A stretch of 64,000 nt of DNA from Latrodectus hesperus (Eukaryota > Arthropoda > Arachnida > Araneae > Theridiidae), in NCBI GenBank assembly GCA_037975125.1, contig CM075850.1, positions 127,119,292 through 127,183,291 on the forward strand, in the 5' to 3' direction. Within the stretch, counting starts at the first letter, position 1. Every line of letters starts with the position of its first letter. The notes under the pieces are model-generated. The model was not told where the DNA came from. It did not search any database and saw only the letters and a list, made by a program, of their open reading frames with translations. This document shows positions 37,532 through 49,929 of the stretch, in pieces. Both the position numbers and the translations under genes were made by a program.

Positions 37532-38545
37532 CTATTTTTTTAAATATTCGATATGATAGCCTTTTTTCTGGACTATAAGTCCGCATCGTGATTTCCATGA
37601 TAGAAGAGCTTTTCGTAAAATTTCCTGGGATATTGCTTTCCATTCCTCTTCTACTACTTTCCAGAGTCCATCTATCGTGGTGGGTTTGCGTTTAGAAAGA
37701 GCTCTTTTTAACAGACCAGACAGAGAAAAGTCCATAGGTTAAATGTCAGAGGACTTCACAGGAATATGTTGAAAAGGTATATATGCAATACCTGTATTAG
37801 TCTTCATTTTTTCAAGGAATGCAGCGGTAGTTTTCGAAGTATGACTTGTAGCTTTGTCTTGATGAAATTTCACTCTTTGAATGTCTTTGGGATAAAGAAG
37901 TGGAATTTCTTCTGTAAATATTGGACGTAAAATCTTCTCTTGATAGTATGATGAGTTGATTTTAACATTTCTTTCTACTCTTTTTATTTTTAATTTCCCA
38001 TTGTAGGAGAAACCTGCGACTATCATAAACCCCTTACTGAAACTTTCTTTACATTGACGGAGCCATGTTTGTACATTTTTTCTCCTCGTTTTCTAGAGTA
38101 AATAGACTTTTTTTTGTTGCACTCATTTAGATAAACCCATGCTTCATCAAGGGTCAAAATATATTTTCATTTATCTCCTACTAAATGGTTTTCATACAGG
38201 ATTCTACAAAATGTTTTGCGTTGAGCCACATGCCTCGGCAAAAGCTGATGAACATTATGTTTTTTAGCTTTTTAAAGTTGTAAATCTTTATTTATTGTTG
38301 CTACAGATGTATCTAAAGACTTTGCAATTGATTTCTGTATTGGCGGATTTTCTCTTTTTACCAGGGATTTCACTTTAGAAACATTTGAAACAGTACGTAC
38401 TTTTTTCGGATATTCGTTTGGAGTCTTCTTTCCATGTAGAAATAATGATTGACGGTTTTTACCTGTCCGATTAATAATGTTGCTTATTTTGCACCTTTAA
38501 ATTTTAATACCATGCATTTCACAACATTTTTGAATCCTGGAATAA
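37532..38545 (-). pseudogene. Mariner-family transposase pseudogene, DD41D spacing (rosa-like)
   Basis: Read on the minus strand, an N-terminal helix-turn-helix (around KRENPPIQKSIAKSLDTSV) leads to the first catalytic Asp in TLDEAWVYL. The second Asp is in HQDKATSHTS and the third in PMDFSLSGLL. I count 41 residues between the second and third Asp, the spacing of the DD41D group. Disabling changes are in-frame stops after GIKI, LQL, VGDK and KSSDI, plus a one-base shift near 38026. The upstream end touches the inverted-repeat element at 38573. The element's own terminal repeats could not be paired; CAGGGGGTATT near 37467 may be the 3' end. Confidence 0.85.
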
Positions 38546-38572
38546 GAATATTTCTCTTCGGAAAGCGCAGAA

Positions 38573-39033
38573 ACGGGAACACGTTCAGTATCTCCATACA
38601 GCTTGGCGACGTGGCGACATTTTGTAAGACGACCAAGTCGCCAAGCTATTACACTGCATTTATTCAAACTTGAAATGTCTCTGAGTTCGATCGAAAGATC
38701 CGCATTGTCAATAAGTTTATAAAGTGAAATAAACTATATATAACGGACTTACTTCGATATGAAGTTAAGCTGACATGCCGATTGGTGCATTTATTCTCAA
38801 ACATTTTACTTCGTTTGTCACCAGAGTCACATTTCAGTAAAAATAATTCATATAATGTGTTAAATAAACACATGCTAAAGTATTTTCTAAATGTATACTA
38901 CTTTATAAAATTAAAAAAAGTCATGCAAAATACTTATTTTTCGAAATATATAACATTTTTAAAATTTAATAAATTATTACTTCGAACTAACATATTTTTT
39001 CAAATTTATACACATTTATTGAAGTAAATAAAA
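38573..39033. mobile_element. Partial second copy of the inverted-repeat element at 5631
   Basis: It starts GGGAACACGTTCAGTATCTC and then follows 5640-6060 segment by segment, including TTGGCGACG, GATATGAAGTTAAGCTGACA and GTTTGTCACCAG. It stops matching after about 39033, so the right half is missing. It lies directly against the mariner pseudogene. Confidence 0.75.
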
Positions 39034-41223
39034 ATTCAAGTCATCTTACATCGCATTGAAAATAGTTTTGAATCGTTTTAAGATAACTAATTTCTTGAAA
39101 ATTATTTTGAAGTTTAAGTGATACTTTTATTGACAATGACGCTAAAAGTTGGCCAGTTTTATGATTTAAAATCCATCTCCAAAATCCGAATGACATCCGA
39201 ATTAAACCTCATATATATTCGAAAGTTAAGCATGCGTCGATGAAATGAAAAGCTAAAATTGATGGATTGACAAGCAAGGTCAATCAAATGAATACGTGGC
39301 AGAAAAATTAAAAATTTATAAACATTTTTAATCATGAAACAAAACAAAAAATTGTATATGCGACAATTAAAATAATGTTGAATTTTTATAATTTTTAATA
39401 TGAAGTCATATTGGACTCATTATCAAAAAATTTGAATAAAAGTTCGCCAGAAACTATGTTAATAAAGTTTGTAAACAGCTTTCATAAGTATTTAAAAGAT
39501 TTGATGATGTTTTCTATGAGATAAGAAATCGCTCCAAAGTCAAGTAATCACCATTCCGGCATAAGTGCCGCATAATCCATGATTCCAAATTCTGAATTTT
39601 TTTGGAGATAAACAAATGTTGCCAAGATGACGTATCGTGACGTGCACGATGATGTAAATACTAAGGTTACCAAAATAGAATTTTCTGTATTATTCTTATA
39701 GGTCTCATATGTATGACGTAATAAAAATGAGATTGCCAGATGCATAGGAAAATCCGTCAAAAATCCGCCAATCTTAGAATTTGGCATCTTGGATTATACA
39801 CGGCACCTGTGCCCATCATTCCTTTCACAGAACAGTTTTCATGCAGATTGTAACCGCTGGGTGATTGGACAAATATCTTCAGACATTTGGCTGACTCTCA
39901 GAATAATTTCCACAGTTATAAGAATGATCGCCAAAGAAATGAATAAATGTAGTTGATTGTTCAACATCAATAAGTTAGTCAGTATGATAGTGCTGTTCAG
40001 TATATATTTCATTTGTCTGCTAGTTCTTATAGATACATGCTTGTTTCTAAAGAAAATCATACCGCGTTCTATATGTTTTATAATTTGCACTTAAATATAA
40101 TTCCTATAGCTGTAAACACAATTCTGATTTATTTTACTTACAACTGCCATTTTACCGTGTTTCTTGACAGAAAACTGAGATTGATTGTCATATAACATGT
40201 TTGTTTACTTTTATTTATTTTAGTAAAATTTTTCTTTCATTTACTTTGGAAAATAAATAAATTTTACACCAAAGAGTATTGACGAATAAGGTTTTTTCAA
40301 ATATTTTTGGAGCACAAAAAGTTCGCCGATAGGATCACGACATGTTAAACGTATTTGGTAAAACATTGCATGTTTTTTAGGATGAAATCGAAATTACATA
40401 TTTTATTTGATTTTTTTATACATTTTATAATCCTGAAATTTTGAATCTTCGTTATCTTCTCACACTTTTCATCTAATACGTAATGTATATTTTTTGTATG
40501 TAATAAAAAATGACTGTTTCATACAAAAAATTTATTTTGATGATTTTTGTTGAATAACTTTGATGATTTCAAAAATTTATTTTGTAATTTATAGGATTTA
40601 AAATATGAAATGTACGAATTACTTAGTTAGGATATTTTCAAAGCATTTTATATTGAAATGCTTTAAGCAACTGAACTATTAGATGGATGTAAATATTGCT
40701 TTCAATCAATTTAGCAATATTGATTTAATTGGACAATAATTATTGTCGAATGATAAACTCTTTAAATTCTTACAGGTCAGTATTTGTGAGTGGATTTAAG
40801 GCTTATTAAATTTGCTTAATCTTTACTAACAGACGTAATTATTATGTTTCTCTGAAATCAATTTTTAATAGTCAGTTTCAGAGGATAATACATATATAGT
40901 GTTTTTCAACATAAAATGAACAGTATTTAAAAAATCATCGCCATACCCTGCTTTATTGGCATGTTTCAGTCAAAGAATAGAACATGTGAAAAGGGGATTT
41001 TATAATGATGAAAGAATGAAAATAATTGCCTTCTAAGCAAAACAATCAATCAGAGAATCTGATTTATAGCTTGACAAAACAACCAACAAAGCAACTAACT
41101 GACCGACTCTGTATTTTACAAGTTAGTTCATCAAGTGAAACTAATCTAAAATGGAACAAATCTTTCAAATTTTTAAAAATGTATGTGAGTTATACTTTAA
41201 GGGACATAAACAGTCCACCTTAC
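39034..41223. other. Non-coding DNA downstream of the receptor exon
   Basis: Apart from the short inverted-repeat element at 39556-39814, nothing is recognised. I looked here for the exon carrying TM3 of the receptor and did not find it. A hydrophobic frame at 39839-40090 (minus) does not resemble a receptor membrane segment. Confidence 0.45.
39556..39814. mobile_element. MITE-like element with about 40-bp terminal inverted repeats
   Basis: The left arm GGCATAAGTGCCGCATAATC plus about 22 further bases pairs with the right arm ending GGATTATACACGGCACCTGT then GCC, at roughly 80% identity. Total length is about 258 bp. CATTCC occurs on both sides but the target duplication is ambiguous. Confidence 0.65.
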
Positions 41224-41561
41224 CCAGCAATGGAATAGATTCTGAAGTCTCCGGCATTTTTTCCGCTATCGCCAGCATAAAGACAGAGAACGCCAAAAGC
41301 ACAGTCACGCCAAGGGCGATCTTCTCACCAGAGTCTGGAGGCAGGCAGAAGACAAGAAGGGTGAGGACAGACATCATCATGCAGGGCATTACCACGTTGT
41401 ACATGTAGTACAGAGTTTTCCTCCGGATCACCAGGGTGATGGTGACATCCGGGAAAGGCTCGCTGCAGCAAGAGTAGAACACGACGTTCCTGACTATCCT
41501 GGCGTCCAGTAGCTCCCATTCACCGTTTGGCACGTAGTTGGACAGATCCACTTCAGACGTC
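41224..41561 (-). CDS. Nicotinic acetylcholine receptor alpha-type subunit, exon with loop C, TM1 and TM2
   Basis: This 338-bp exon encodes part of a pentameric acetylcholine-gated cation channel of the plasma membrane. The acceptor TTTCCTTTGCAG precedes 41561 and the donor CTGG/GTAAGG follows 41224. The first base completes an Arg codon begun by the exon ending at 45393. It encodes the end of the ligand-binding domain with the vicinal cysteines in FYSCCSEPF (an alpha-subunit hallmark), then TM1, the short PPDSGEK linker and TM2 (KIALGVTVLLAFSVFMLAIA). Glu at -1', Leu at 9' and Glu at 20' fit a cation-selective pore. The exon stops at the IPLLG that precedes TM3. Ala at 2' replaces the usual Thr/Ser, and Phe stands where many alpha subunits have the second loop C Tyr. 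It looks closest to alpha7/9/10-like subunits, which I cannot refine without alignment. Confidence 0.93.
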
Positions 41562-41889
41562 CTGCAAAGGAAACATCAGAAGAACATTCAGTTATTTTCT
41601 AAGCATCTGTTTCTGTACCCTTATACAAAGTAACTAATAATAACTACCGAAGTTTCAGTGGAATATGAAATAAATTCCTTTCGAAATTTTCTTTGTTTAC
41701 AATCCCAACAAATTATATTATTTCATCGAATACAGAAATAGTTTACTTCCTATCAGCCTTTTAATAAGTCTACAGTGACTATGATAAGCTCTGATTCCTC
41801 TCTGGAAACATCTCCACCGGAGATGAAATATGCGAGGTTGCAAAGTTACTTTACCATTTGACTTTTAAGTTCATTAACCTGATGACTCG

Positions 41890-42085
41890 GCCTTTTTATT
41901 TAGGGCATGCATTCCGAAAATCCATCGTGTTAGTTAATGGTGGCTGGAACGCGTCAAATAGGTTGTTGTCGCAATGTTTTCCATATGAAGTGATACCTTT
42001 GGAGTGGCAGACTAAGTTTGGATGTCTCCTGCTTAGTACTTGCTTTTAAATTATGAGGAATCGCCCAGTTTTGAGGAAATGATGG
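41890..42085 (+). mobile_element. SINE fragment (family F)
   Basis: GTGATACCTTTGGAGTGGCA and the following CTTGCTTTTAAATTATGAGG match, with drift, the minus-strand element at 60723-61029. The tRNA-like head is degraded. Confidence 0.65.
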
Positions 42086-43005
42086 AACATCCAGAGGACT
42101 CCACTATATAAGTTGCCATTACTCCGTCTCTTGTTGTGCTGTTAAAAAAGAACTTTCTAGAAGCCGGGAGTTAATATAAAGTTTATTTAATTAAAATAAA
42201 TATTATTTAATCAAAATAATTCAATTTCCCTAAATAATGCTCATTCATTCGTATGAAATAACATAATAGAGCTACAATTATATATTATTTCCGATTATTG
42301 TGTTGCTTTTTAGTTCCTCCCGGTCAGAAAATTATCTTTCTAAGATATCAAAAATATTTGTAACGACTAAAAATATTGGATTGTTTGTTGAATAAGATTT
42401 TCGAATGAGATCTTAGAAATTTGTTAATTGATTATAATTGAGAATTCTCGTAATTCTTCAGCATATTTATGAAGTCAAACAAAAATTGTTTGTTTCAAAT
42501 CTCTTATGCAATGTATCCTAAATGAGCATACGTTTATGGTGATTTTATATTTTTATAAATGTGCCGCTTTTAAGTTTCATATTTACAAATTACTATTAAT
42601 TTGAAACACTTAAATTTCTGTTATAATTAGGTTATTGCATTACATTTCCAGTCGTTCATTCCTGATGACAGTTACCGTTTAATAATCTCATAATTTTAGA
42701 TCACAGTTAATTGACAATAACGACACTTGTGATATGGCACTTTTATATTTAAATCTAACCATATCAAAGCAGAAATAATTGGCCCTATGGAGTATATAAC
42801 ATGCATAGAATATTTTACTTCGGTAAAATACTATAACTGCTTTCACAAGAGAAAAGTGTCTTCTTCCAAAATGTTACCAACTATAAAATCATAGGTTTTA
42901 CTAACATACATTTATTTATAATGAGGACTACATTAGCATAACAAACTGATTTTTCTTTTTAGGTCAATTTATTGTAGTTTACTTTTTGTACACACAATAT
43001 GATAA

Positions 43006-43182
43006 GGTTGGTTGGTTTGTCGCTCAACGGTCATTTTTTGCACACGAAGGCTAATTAGACCGGGACCTACGATTTAAAGTGGATTCCGAACCATTACAAA
43101 CATCCATGCTCAAGGTGGGATTCAAACCCACGAACTGTTGAACCGATGGCAAGAGCGCTAACCATTCGGCTGCCAGTTCGGC
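43006..43182 (-). mobile_element. tRNA-derived SINE (family E)
   Basis: On the minus strand, an A-box TGGCAGCCGAATGG and a B-box GGGTTTGAATCCC are followed by a short body. It is flanked by a perfect 13-bp duplication CACAATATGATAA at 42993-43005 and 43183-43195. A partial relative is at 57865-57992. Confidence 0.92.
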
Positions 43183-45392
43183 CACAATATGATAAAGTAG
43201 TACCAAAATATAAAAAAATGTATAATTTATAAAATAAAAAATAAAAATTTATAATTAAAATGTGAGAGACATATTAATTTATTGTTACACTTTTGTTAAA
43301 GTAACATAACTAACATATTTAGAATTTTTAATAGCAAAAAATGGAAAATAATTTGAAGGCCATTATAAACGTCAAACAGGATTTCTCTTAAAATCAATTA
43401 ATTTTTCTTATAGGAAGCAACAATGTAAATAATAATCTGATATAATTTACATGAAATTTCAAACTATTTAGCCAATATTTACTATATGAAAGCTACTGTA
43501 AGGTATTTGTAATCTACCATGTTCTGGTCTTTACCTGGAAGATGTTTTATAGATCGTAGTTCGTATTTTAATGGTGCGAAGGAAGAAACCGGGAAATGTT
43601 TTGAATTACTAACTCGATAATTGGAAGCATACATTCATATGCACAAAAATAAACTCAGCATCTGTTTTCTGTTGTCAAACAATGACTAAAATCATATATT
43701 AGATTTTTAAATCTGGAAATTAAGTCATATTATATATGTGAGCTATAATGAATATCAAATATCTAAAATCTTGATACTGATGTTAAGAAATATTTATGTA
43801 TTGAAAGGAAAGAAAATAGGGAAACTAATTAAAGACATTTTTAAACAGATGAATATGCATAAATGATGCTACGTGTGCAGAAATGGGACACTTATCTCCA
43901 GTTATTTAGTAACAGTGTAGATCAAAATCATGACATTTCACTACGAAAAATATAAGCTAAACAAAAATGAATAGCCTTATTGATTATTTATTAAAAATAA
44001 TTTCCTACAAATGAAGTAATTTGCATTGATATTTTTTCTAATCTTCAAGACATCGTTTAAAGCTTCTGTTTTGCTTAAAAAGTCTTTTTTATTCCTTTCA
44101 AATTTCATTAGAGTTTCATCTATTTTCAAAAGAACAAAAAAGGATGATCGCAAACATGCAATTTCATATGTAAATAAAAGTAACAAATCATAATTTGGTG
44201 ACACAAAGTGTATTTTACAGTTGTGATTCAAAATAAAAAATAACCTTATTATATATGGGATACATTTACGTATGATTTTTTTATCTAGCTTTATCTTTCT
44301 AGCACCAAAATCTCGATTATTGTAATGTATTTATAACAACAATCCAGTTATAACAAATTTATAACAAAGTATTATTTAGTATAATATTATTTATAACAAA
44401 TAATAAATAACATAATTTATAACAAATAATAAAGAATTATATAATATAATATAATTTATATAACAAAGATTTATAGTGTTTTAAATACGAATTGTCTAAG
44501 AAAATTATCTTACAGGCCAACCGTACAAATTATTTTTACAATAAATTCAAAGGTTTGAAGATAGCGACTGGTCGTAAAATGAAAAGTTTGTTTGACAGTA
44601 AGCAAATGAATCGAAATATGTTCTATAATGCACTCATTTTCACTAAGTTATTTCAGGATTTCTTACTTTATTACACTAAGTTATTTCAGGATTTGTGATC
44701 GACAACTTAATTTTAGTCGAGGTAATTAAACTACAAGATCTTTTATTATCTAGGAAAAATTCTCTAAAATTTTAGGGACATTTACAACAATCAAATACTG
44801 TTGTTTTTGATAAACTGTCGTTTATAAGTTTCTAAAAATATTTCAATTATCTCTGAGTTAGATCTAATTTGGAAACAAAATTTAGTTCATAATCTTTTCT
44901 CAATAGCATTTGCAATTTTATGACATTGACAGGGAAAATTCTCAAATTTGAAATAAAATTTATTCCAAAACTTCTTGACAGTTGCCAGTGTCTCAGAAAC
45001 ATCATTAAATATTTGAATGAATTTTGCAGACGACATTTACAACTTATATTTAAGCAAAAAAAATTGTAGGAAAAATTAGAACCATAATAGTAAGTATAGT
45101 TTTTAAAAATATTGAAATTAAAAAGATAGTCAATAGATAGAGACAGTTTTAGTATGTTAATAGTATTCCTTTTTTACGTAATTATTTTGAAGCATTTCTT
45201 CTTTTCAACTTACTATTTTACTAGTTATTATATTAAAAAGAATTAACATTGTGCCTTTGAGAAAAAATAAATAACAAATGAAAAAAAGATAATTTTTTTA
45301 TAATAACACTTATAAGTGATCGCGCAACATAATATTTTTCTATTTGAGCAGACGATAAATTTAGTTCAAGTTAAAAGCAGCATTTGACTTAC

Positions 45393-45590
45393 CTGTTCAT
45401 GACGTCAACTTGCAGGCCGTCATAAATCCAGGACCCCATTTTCATGATGCAGGTTTGATCATCGAAAGGGAAGTAGGTGACGTCCACCTGGCACGTGCTT
45501 CTCAGTTTGGTGGGGGGAGGCCAGAATACGTTGCCATTAGGCTCCAGCATCGCTCTCGAGTTCATGTAACCCCGAGTGTAGTCGTCAGCA
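45393..45590 (-). CDS. Nicotinic acetylcholine receptor alpha-type subunit, Cys-loop exon
   Basis: This 198-bp exon has acceptor TTACTCAG before 45590 and donor AACAG/GTAAGT after 45393. Its first base completes the Asn codon begun in the 110-bp exon at 63476. The encoded extracellular segment runs from ADDYTRGYMNSRAML to VDVMNR. It carries the Cys-loop CQVDVTYFPFDDQTC (13 residues between cysteines), the family signature, and the loop B tryptophan in GSWIYDG. It contributes to agonist binding and to coupling of binding to gating. Confidence 0.93.
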
Positions 45591-45815
45591 CTGAGTAACA
45601 CAAATGCATTTCATGAAAATTTATATTACCTCATATAACATTCATAAACATTGATACAATTGAAATGTATGTTTGTTTTCATATATTGTATATAATATAC
45701 ATTTTATGTATAATTAATTCATATCTTATATTTAGAGAAATTAAAATTTTTTTCTTAGCAGGTAATTTGTGAATATAAAATTTTATGATTTAAAATAACT
45801 TTTTTATTTCATTTA

Positions 45816-47305
45816 CACTCATGTCCATAAATAAAGGATAATTCAGAACCACAGAAATTGAACTCTAAAATAAAAATTTCACATGTAGAATTATCACACA
45901 CATCTTGAAGTTACAAGAAACCACCAGATGGTGCCGACAGTTCATCACAATGACGAGAGTGTAAGAGAGGGGTATATAAGGAATGGTTGCAAAGAAGTAA
46001 AATTGCCCACAAACGCTTTAAAAGCCTGTCAGTGCAATAACCGCATAGTTATGGCCCAAAGGAAGCATTTGAATGATGTTCTACGTGGTAGAATTATCGG
46101 CCACTTGGAATGTGAACGTACCCAGCTAGAAGTATCCGAGGAACTTAAAATCACCCAGAGTCTCATCTCCAAGCTTTGGCAACTGTTCCAACATGATGGT
46201 AATGTGAGTAGGTGTTACAGCACAGGTAGCCCCCAAGTTATAACGTCGAATGAGGACCGGTATTTGGCAATTACTGCAAAAAAAAAAAAAAAAAAACAGG
46301 CGGAGCACAGCATTAGACCTGTCTAGTCAGCTCTTTTCAGCTACCAATATAGCAGTTTAAAGGCAGACCGTGTACAGACGCTTAGGGCACATTGATCTAT
46401 ATGGTCGTAGGTCTGTCAGATGTGTTCTACTTACCGTAACTCATTGTCACCTGCGGTTAGCCCGGAGTAAAGAGCCTACATTGTGAACACCGCAGCAGTG
46501 GCCTTGTGTGATGTTTTCCGATGTATTAAGGTTTAGCTTTCAGTCTGATTCTCAACGGATTTTCATATGGAGAGAGCCAGGTACCAAAAGAACACCATTA
46601 AACGACATCGTTGCGGTGGTGGAGGATTGCTCGTGTGGGAAGGAATTATACAGGATTCTAGAATTAACCTGCATGCTCGGAATGTAACCATGATAGGCCA
46701 CATCTTTCGGGATGTCATTCTGGAGCAACATGTATGTTCGTATCGGGGCACCAAGGGTGCAGAATTTCTGTTTATGGATGAAAATTCCCGTCCTCACAGT
46801 GAAAACATTGCAGACGAATGCCTTCAATCGGAGGATATCACTCGTATGAACTGGCCAGCACACTCACCGGGCTTGAATCCAATGGAGCATGTGTGGGATA
46901 TGCTTGTCCGATGAATTGCAGTCCGTCAACCTCCTCAAACATGTCTACCGGAACTTTGGAGAGCATTGCTTGATGAGTGGTATAATATTCCCCAAGAACT
47001 GATCGATAATTTGATACTCAGCATGCCTAGGCGTTGTACGGCTTGTATTGCATCGTCTGGGGGGCATAGTATGTATTAACTATCATACGAACTATGTTAT
47101 ATAGGTTTTTGTAAATAAGTTCTGTTTTAAAATTTGCTCCTGGGAGTAAAAATTGCAATTTTATTAATATTGTCAAACATATAGCATCTTTTTTGCTCTT
47201 TACCTTTTGTTTAATAAATAGATTTTACAAACAAGTCACATTTGTTTTGTTTCTGTCTCTTTCTTAGCCTGAACTTGCATAATCCTTAATTTATGGACAC
47301 GAGTG
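45816..47305 (+). mobile_element. Tc1-like DNA transposon, inactive
   Basis: The 1490-bp element has inverted ends CACTCATGTCCATAAATAAA and, from the right, CACTCGTGTCCATAAATTAA. About 28 bp pair with three mismatches. It is flanked by TA (45814-45815 and 47306-47307), the Tc1/mariner target duplication. It carries one degraded transposase gene in plus orientation, opposite to the host gene. Confidence 0.93.
46051..47079 (+). pseudogene. Tc1-like transposase pseudogene
   Basis: From the ATG at 46051 a helix-turn-helix region reads EVSEELKITQSLISKLWQLF. A poly-A run of about 18 at 46278-46296 and several stops break the middle. The first catalytic region FSD is followed by a stop near 46530. 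The later frame (46567-46914) has FMDENSRPH and SPGLNPMEHVWDML. Related transposases normally have DDN where this one has DEN, so the second catalytic Asp appears replaced. A stop after 46914 is followed by the usual C terminus ending SSGGHSMY. Confidence 0.9.
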
Positions 47306-47307
47306 TA

Positions 47308-48834
47308 CTTCGAATTTTATTGCTTGATGTTGATAGTGTGTAAAAATATCTTTGCGTGCGAAGACAAATATAATATGATATGGAAGTAAATATTTATTGA
47401 ATACAACATGGAAAGAGAATTTATATAATTATTATCGTATAATATTCATACTACACAACTGTGAAATGATTTAAGAATGATTTAAAGAAAATATCAAAAG
47501 CGAAGTACAAGTTTCTTAAATTACAAAATATGTTTTAATCATGGCATTTAAAAGGAATCTCACAACATGATACTTTTCTGTTTGAGCATTTATTCAAGTT
47601 AAAAACAATTTTGAATTTAGTTAAAGTTACTGAACAATATATTTTAGTTTAATTTAAGTTAAAAACCATTTTAACTCAAAGTTAGAAGAAAATGGATAGG
47701 AATAAATGTTCATTTCGTAATTACATTTTTATAACTTTAAAAGCAATTACTTGCAAAAATATTGCTCTAGGAAAAAAAATTCGTTCTGTGAAATTATAAT
47801 TTATAAAGAAATATTGAAAGTTCTAAACGGAGCAATTACCATTTAGAATTGAAAAGGAATTAAACATCATTATGATAACCTTAGAAGTAGATAGTTTGGA
47901 AACATTCACCTCTATTTTAATAGGAAAAAAATAAGAAAATGGATGAAGAAGATAAAATTATTCTACACCACGAGGTAGGAAAGAAATTAAGATTGATGCT
48001 ACAATCAATTAATAACAATAAATGATATTTTAAGGTGTAAGAAAATTTTAGCCACTTTTACTCACAGAGAAAAATAAGATTGTTAAATGATCCATGTTAA
48101 AATGGTATGAGAGCAATAAAAACCATTAAATAAAACCGACATTAGCAAATCTAACAAAAATGTACACAAGTCTTTATGATATCACAGATGTTGAAATATA
48201 CGTTTATTATCCGGTAAAGAATATTCTATAAAAATTTAGAATTCTCAAAGAATCCCAAAGCAGAAGTACCCACCTATCAAGAAGTATAGAAAAGAAAAAT
48301 AACAGTTTCTTGTATGAAAATGGGTCAAGTAACGATGGTTAATGTAGAATTTACTTAACTGTTAATGTGTAATGGTATGCAAAAGTATTTCTACTTTACA
48401 AGTGCTTAAAACCGTGTGTAATAAAAGGATAAGTTTAGTTTAATGATGTAAAATGATAACTGTAAGGCTCATTTAGCAAAAGAGATTTTACAAGTATAGA
48501 GGTTTGAATGAGTATTAACTTTTTAAAAATATTCAAGTGATTCTTTTACTAAGATAAATATTGCGTGATGAGAAAAACGAAAAGTCATGACAGCATAATC
48601 AAAATAAAATATGTTAATTGCAAAGTTGGCGTACTGCATCAAGTTATGCGAAGGGTACTAATGCCATTGCATTATGGGTAATGGTCAAATGAAGTGAGAA
48701 ACTATAGTGGGAATTAATTGAACCAACAACAGTTATGTTTCTTTATCGGCCAGAATAATCTTGTTGCAAATAAGTTGTCTTAGAAACAATTTGTTATTGA
48801 ACCAGCATACTTTCCTGTATATAGCCCAGGGTTG
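47308..48834. other. AT-rich intronic DNA
   Basis: Nothing is recognised on either strand. Confidence 0.45.
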
Positions 48835-48985
48835 GGTTCTACTAGCTATGTGGAAGCAGCAAGGTGGGAGTCTTCGTAATTGAGAATCAAAGACCCTTCA
48901 AGCAGACCACCTGATATTTTACTTACTATCCCCTTATGTATTATTTCACTTGAAGGACTTTGCAACCAAAGGAAATTTTGCTGAG
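48835..48985 (-). repeat. SINE fragment (family F)
   Basis: GGGAGTCTTCGTAATTGAGA and TTTCACTTGAAGGACTTTGC match two spaced parts of the family F element at 60723-61029, in the same orientation. Confidence 0.6.
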
Positions 48986-49539
48986 AAATATACGTAAATA
49001 AAAAAATGCTGAGAATGTTAGAATGCCGAAGATCTGAAGACAGACAAGTACACCAGGGGGTATAATGATTGAACTGATAAAAGTATACCATTCATTTCAC
49101 TGAGTAGCACATGACTCACTCCCAAGCGTCTACTGTAGCAAAAATAGTTGGGAATGCAACCCTTTTTAGAAGTGGCAGAGCTGGGTGTCTGAGAGATATC
49201 AGTATGCATCGACTACTCATTCACAGGTTTACATTGGTGACCCTGCAAATAATTCCATCGAAATTTTAAAGTAGGTGAAAGATCCATATCGAGCAGGATA
49301 ATTTTTTGAAGATTGGTATTTCAAATCTTACATTCATGAATGTTAGAATTGAGAACGTAAGCAATACATCCATTGAGATCATTGACATTAAGTCAAGGCC
49401 ATGAAACACATCTATTTCTAATGGTGTCGAGACAGAAACACGTGGACTTTGATGTGGCATGACATAGAATTTTTTTGGTGAGACACACATTTTTAAGCAA
49501 TGACAACCATCGAGTGCGAGCTAGGTGATGATCTTGTGA

Positions 49540-49925
49540 CAGATAGCAACCACAACTGTGCATAACACTATCGCAAAAACAATGCACCATCGTCTTAAAC
49601 CAACAACCACTACTAAAGATCACTAATTTTCCTTGTGGGAAGAATGTCGGGCCAGTGACATATACTTCATCGGGTAACACTGCCGCTAAATGCTATTTAT
49701 CATTAGAATAACACCAAACAGCACACAGCGCTTGTCACCCCTTATGTTCTCAAATATAAGGATGTTTCCTCAACTACCTGTCTCTTGTGAGTCAAAAATG
49801 TTTGGGACTTAATTAAAACTCGTTTGCTTAGAGCTCCACAGCCATGTGCAAAAGATGAACTGTTCCAAATTGTTAGAGAAAATTGGCAGCTATCACTTAT
49901 GAGACAATTCGTACACCACTAAAAA
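49540..49925 (+). pseudogene. Remnant of a second Tc1-like transposase
   Basis: Near 49797 the plus strand reads NVWDLIKTRLLRAPQPCAKD and continues ELFQIVRENWQLSLMRQF, the usual C-terminal region after the catalytic Glu. Upstream (about 49555-49620) there is only a short piece resembling the helix-turn-helix/linker, so most of the catalytic core is deleted. Ends were not found. Confidence 0.5.
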
Positions 49926-49929
49926 CGTT

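Larger units (their letters stand above)
41562..45392 (-). other. Intron of the receptor gene (3.8 kb)
   Basis: GT and AG ends are seen on the minus strand (45392-45391 and 41563-41562). It contains a family F SINE piece (41890-42085) and a family E SINE (43006-43182). It also holds a (TTATAACAAATAA)-like run near 44330-44470 and a 21-bp direct repeat CACTAAGTTATTTCAGGATT at about 44640 and 44673. The remainder is AT-rich. Confidence 0.9.

Noticed and set aside
39839..40090. 83-codon hydrophobic minus-strand frame tested as a receptor TM3 or TM4 exon
   Set aside because: The residues do not match nicotinic receptor membrane segments and no suitable splice sites join it to 41224.
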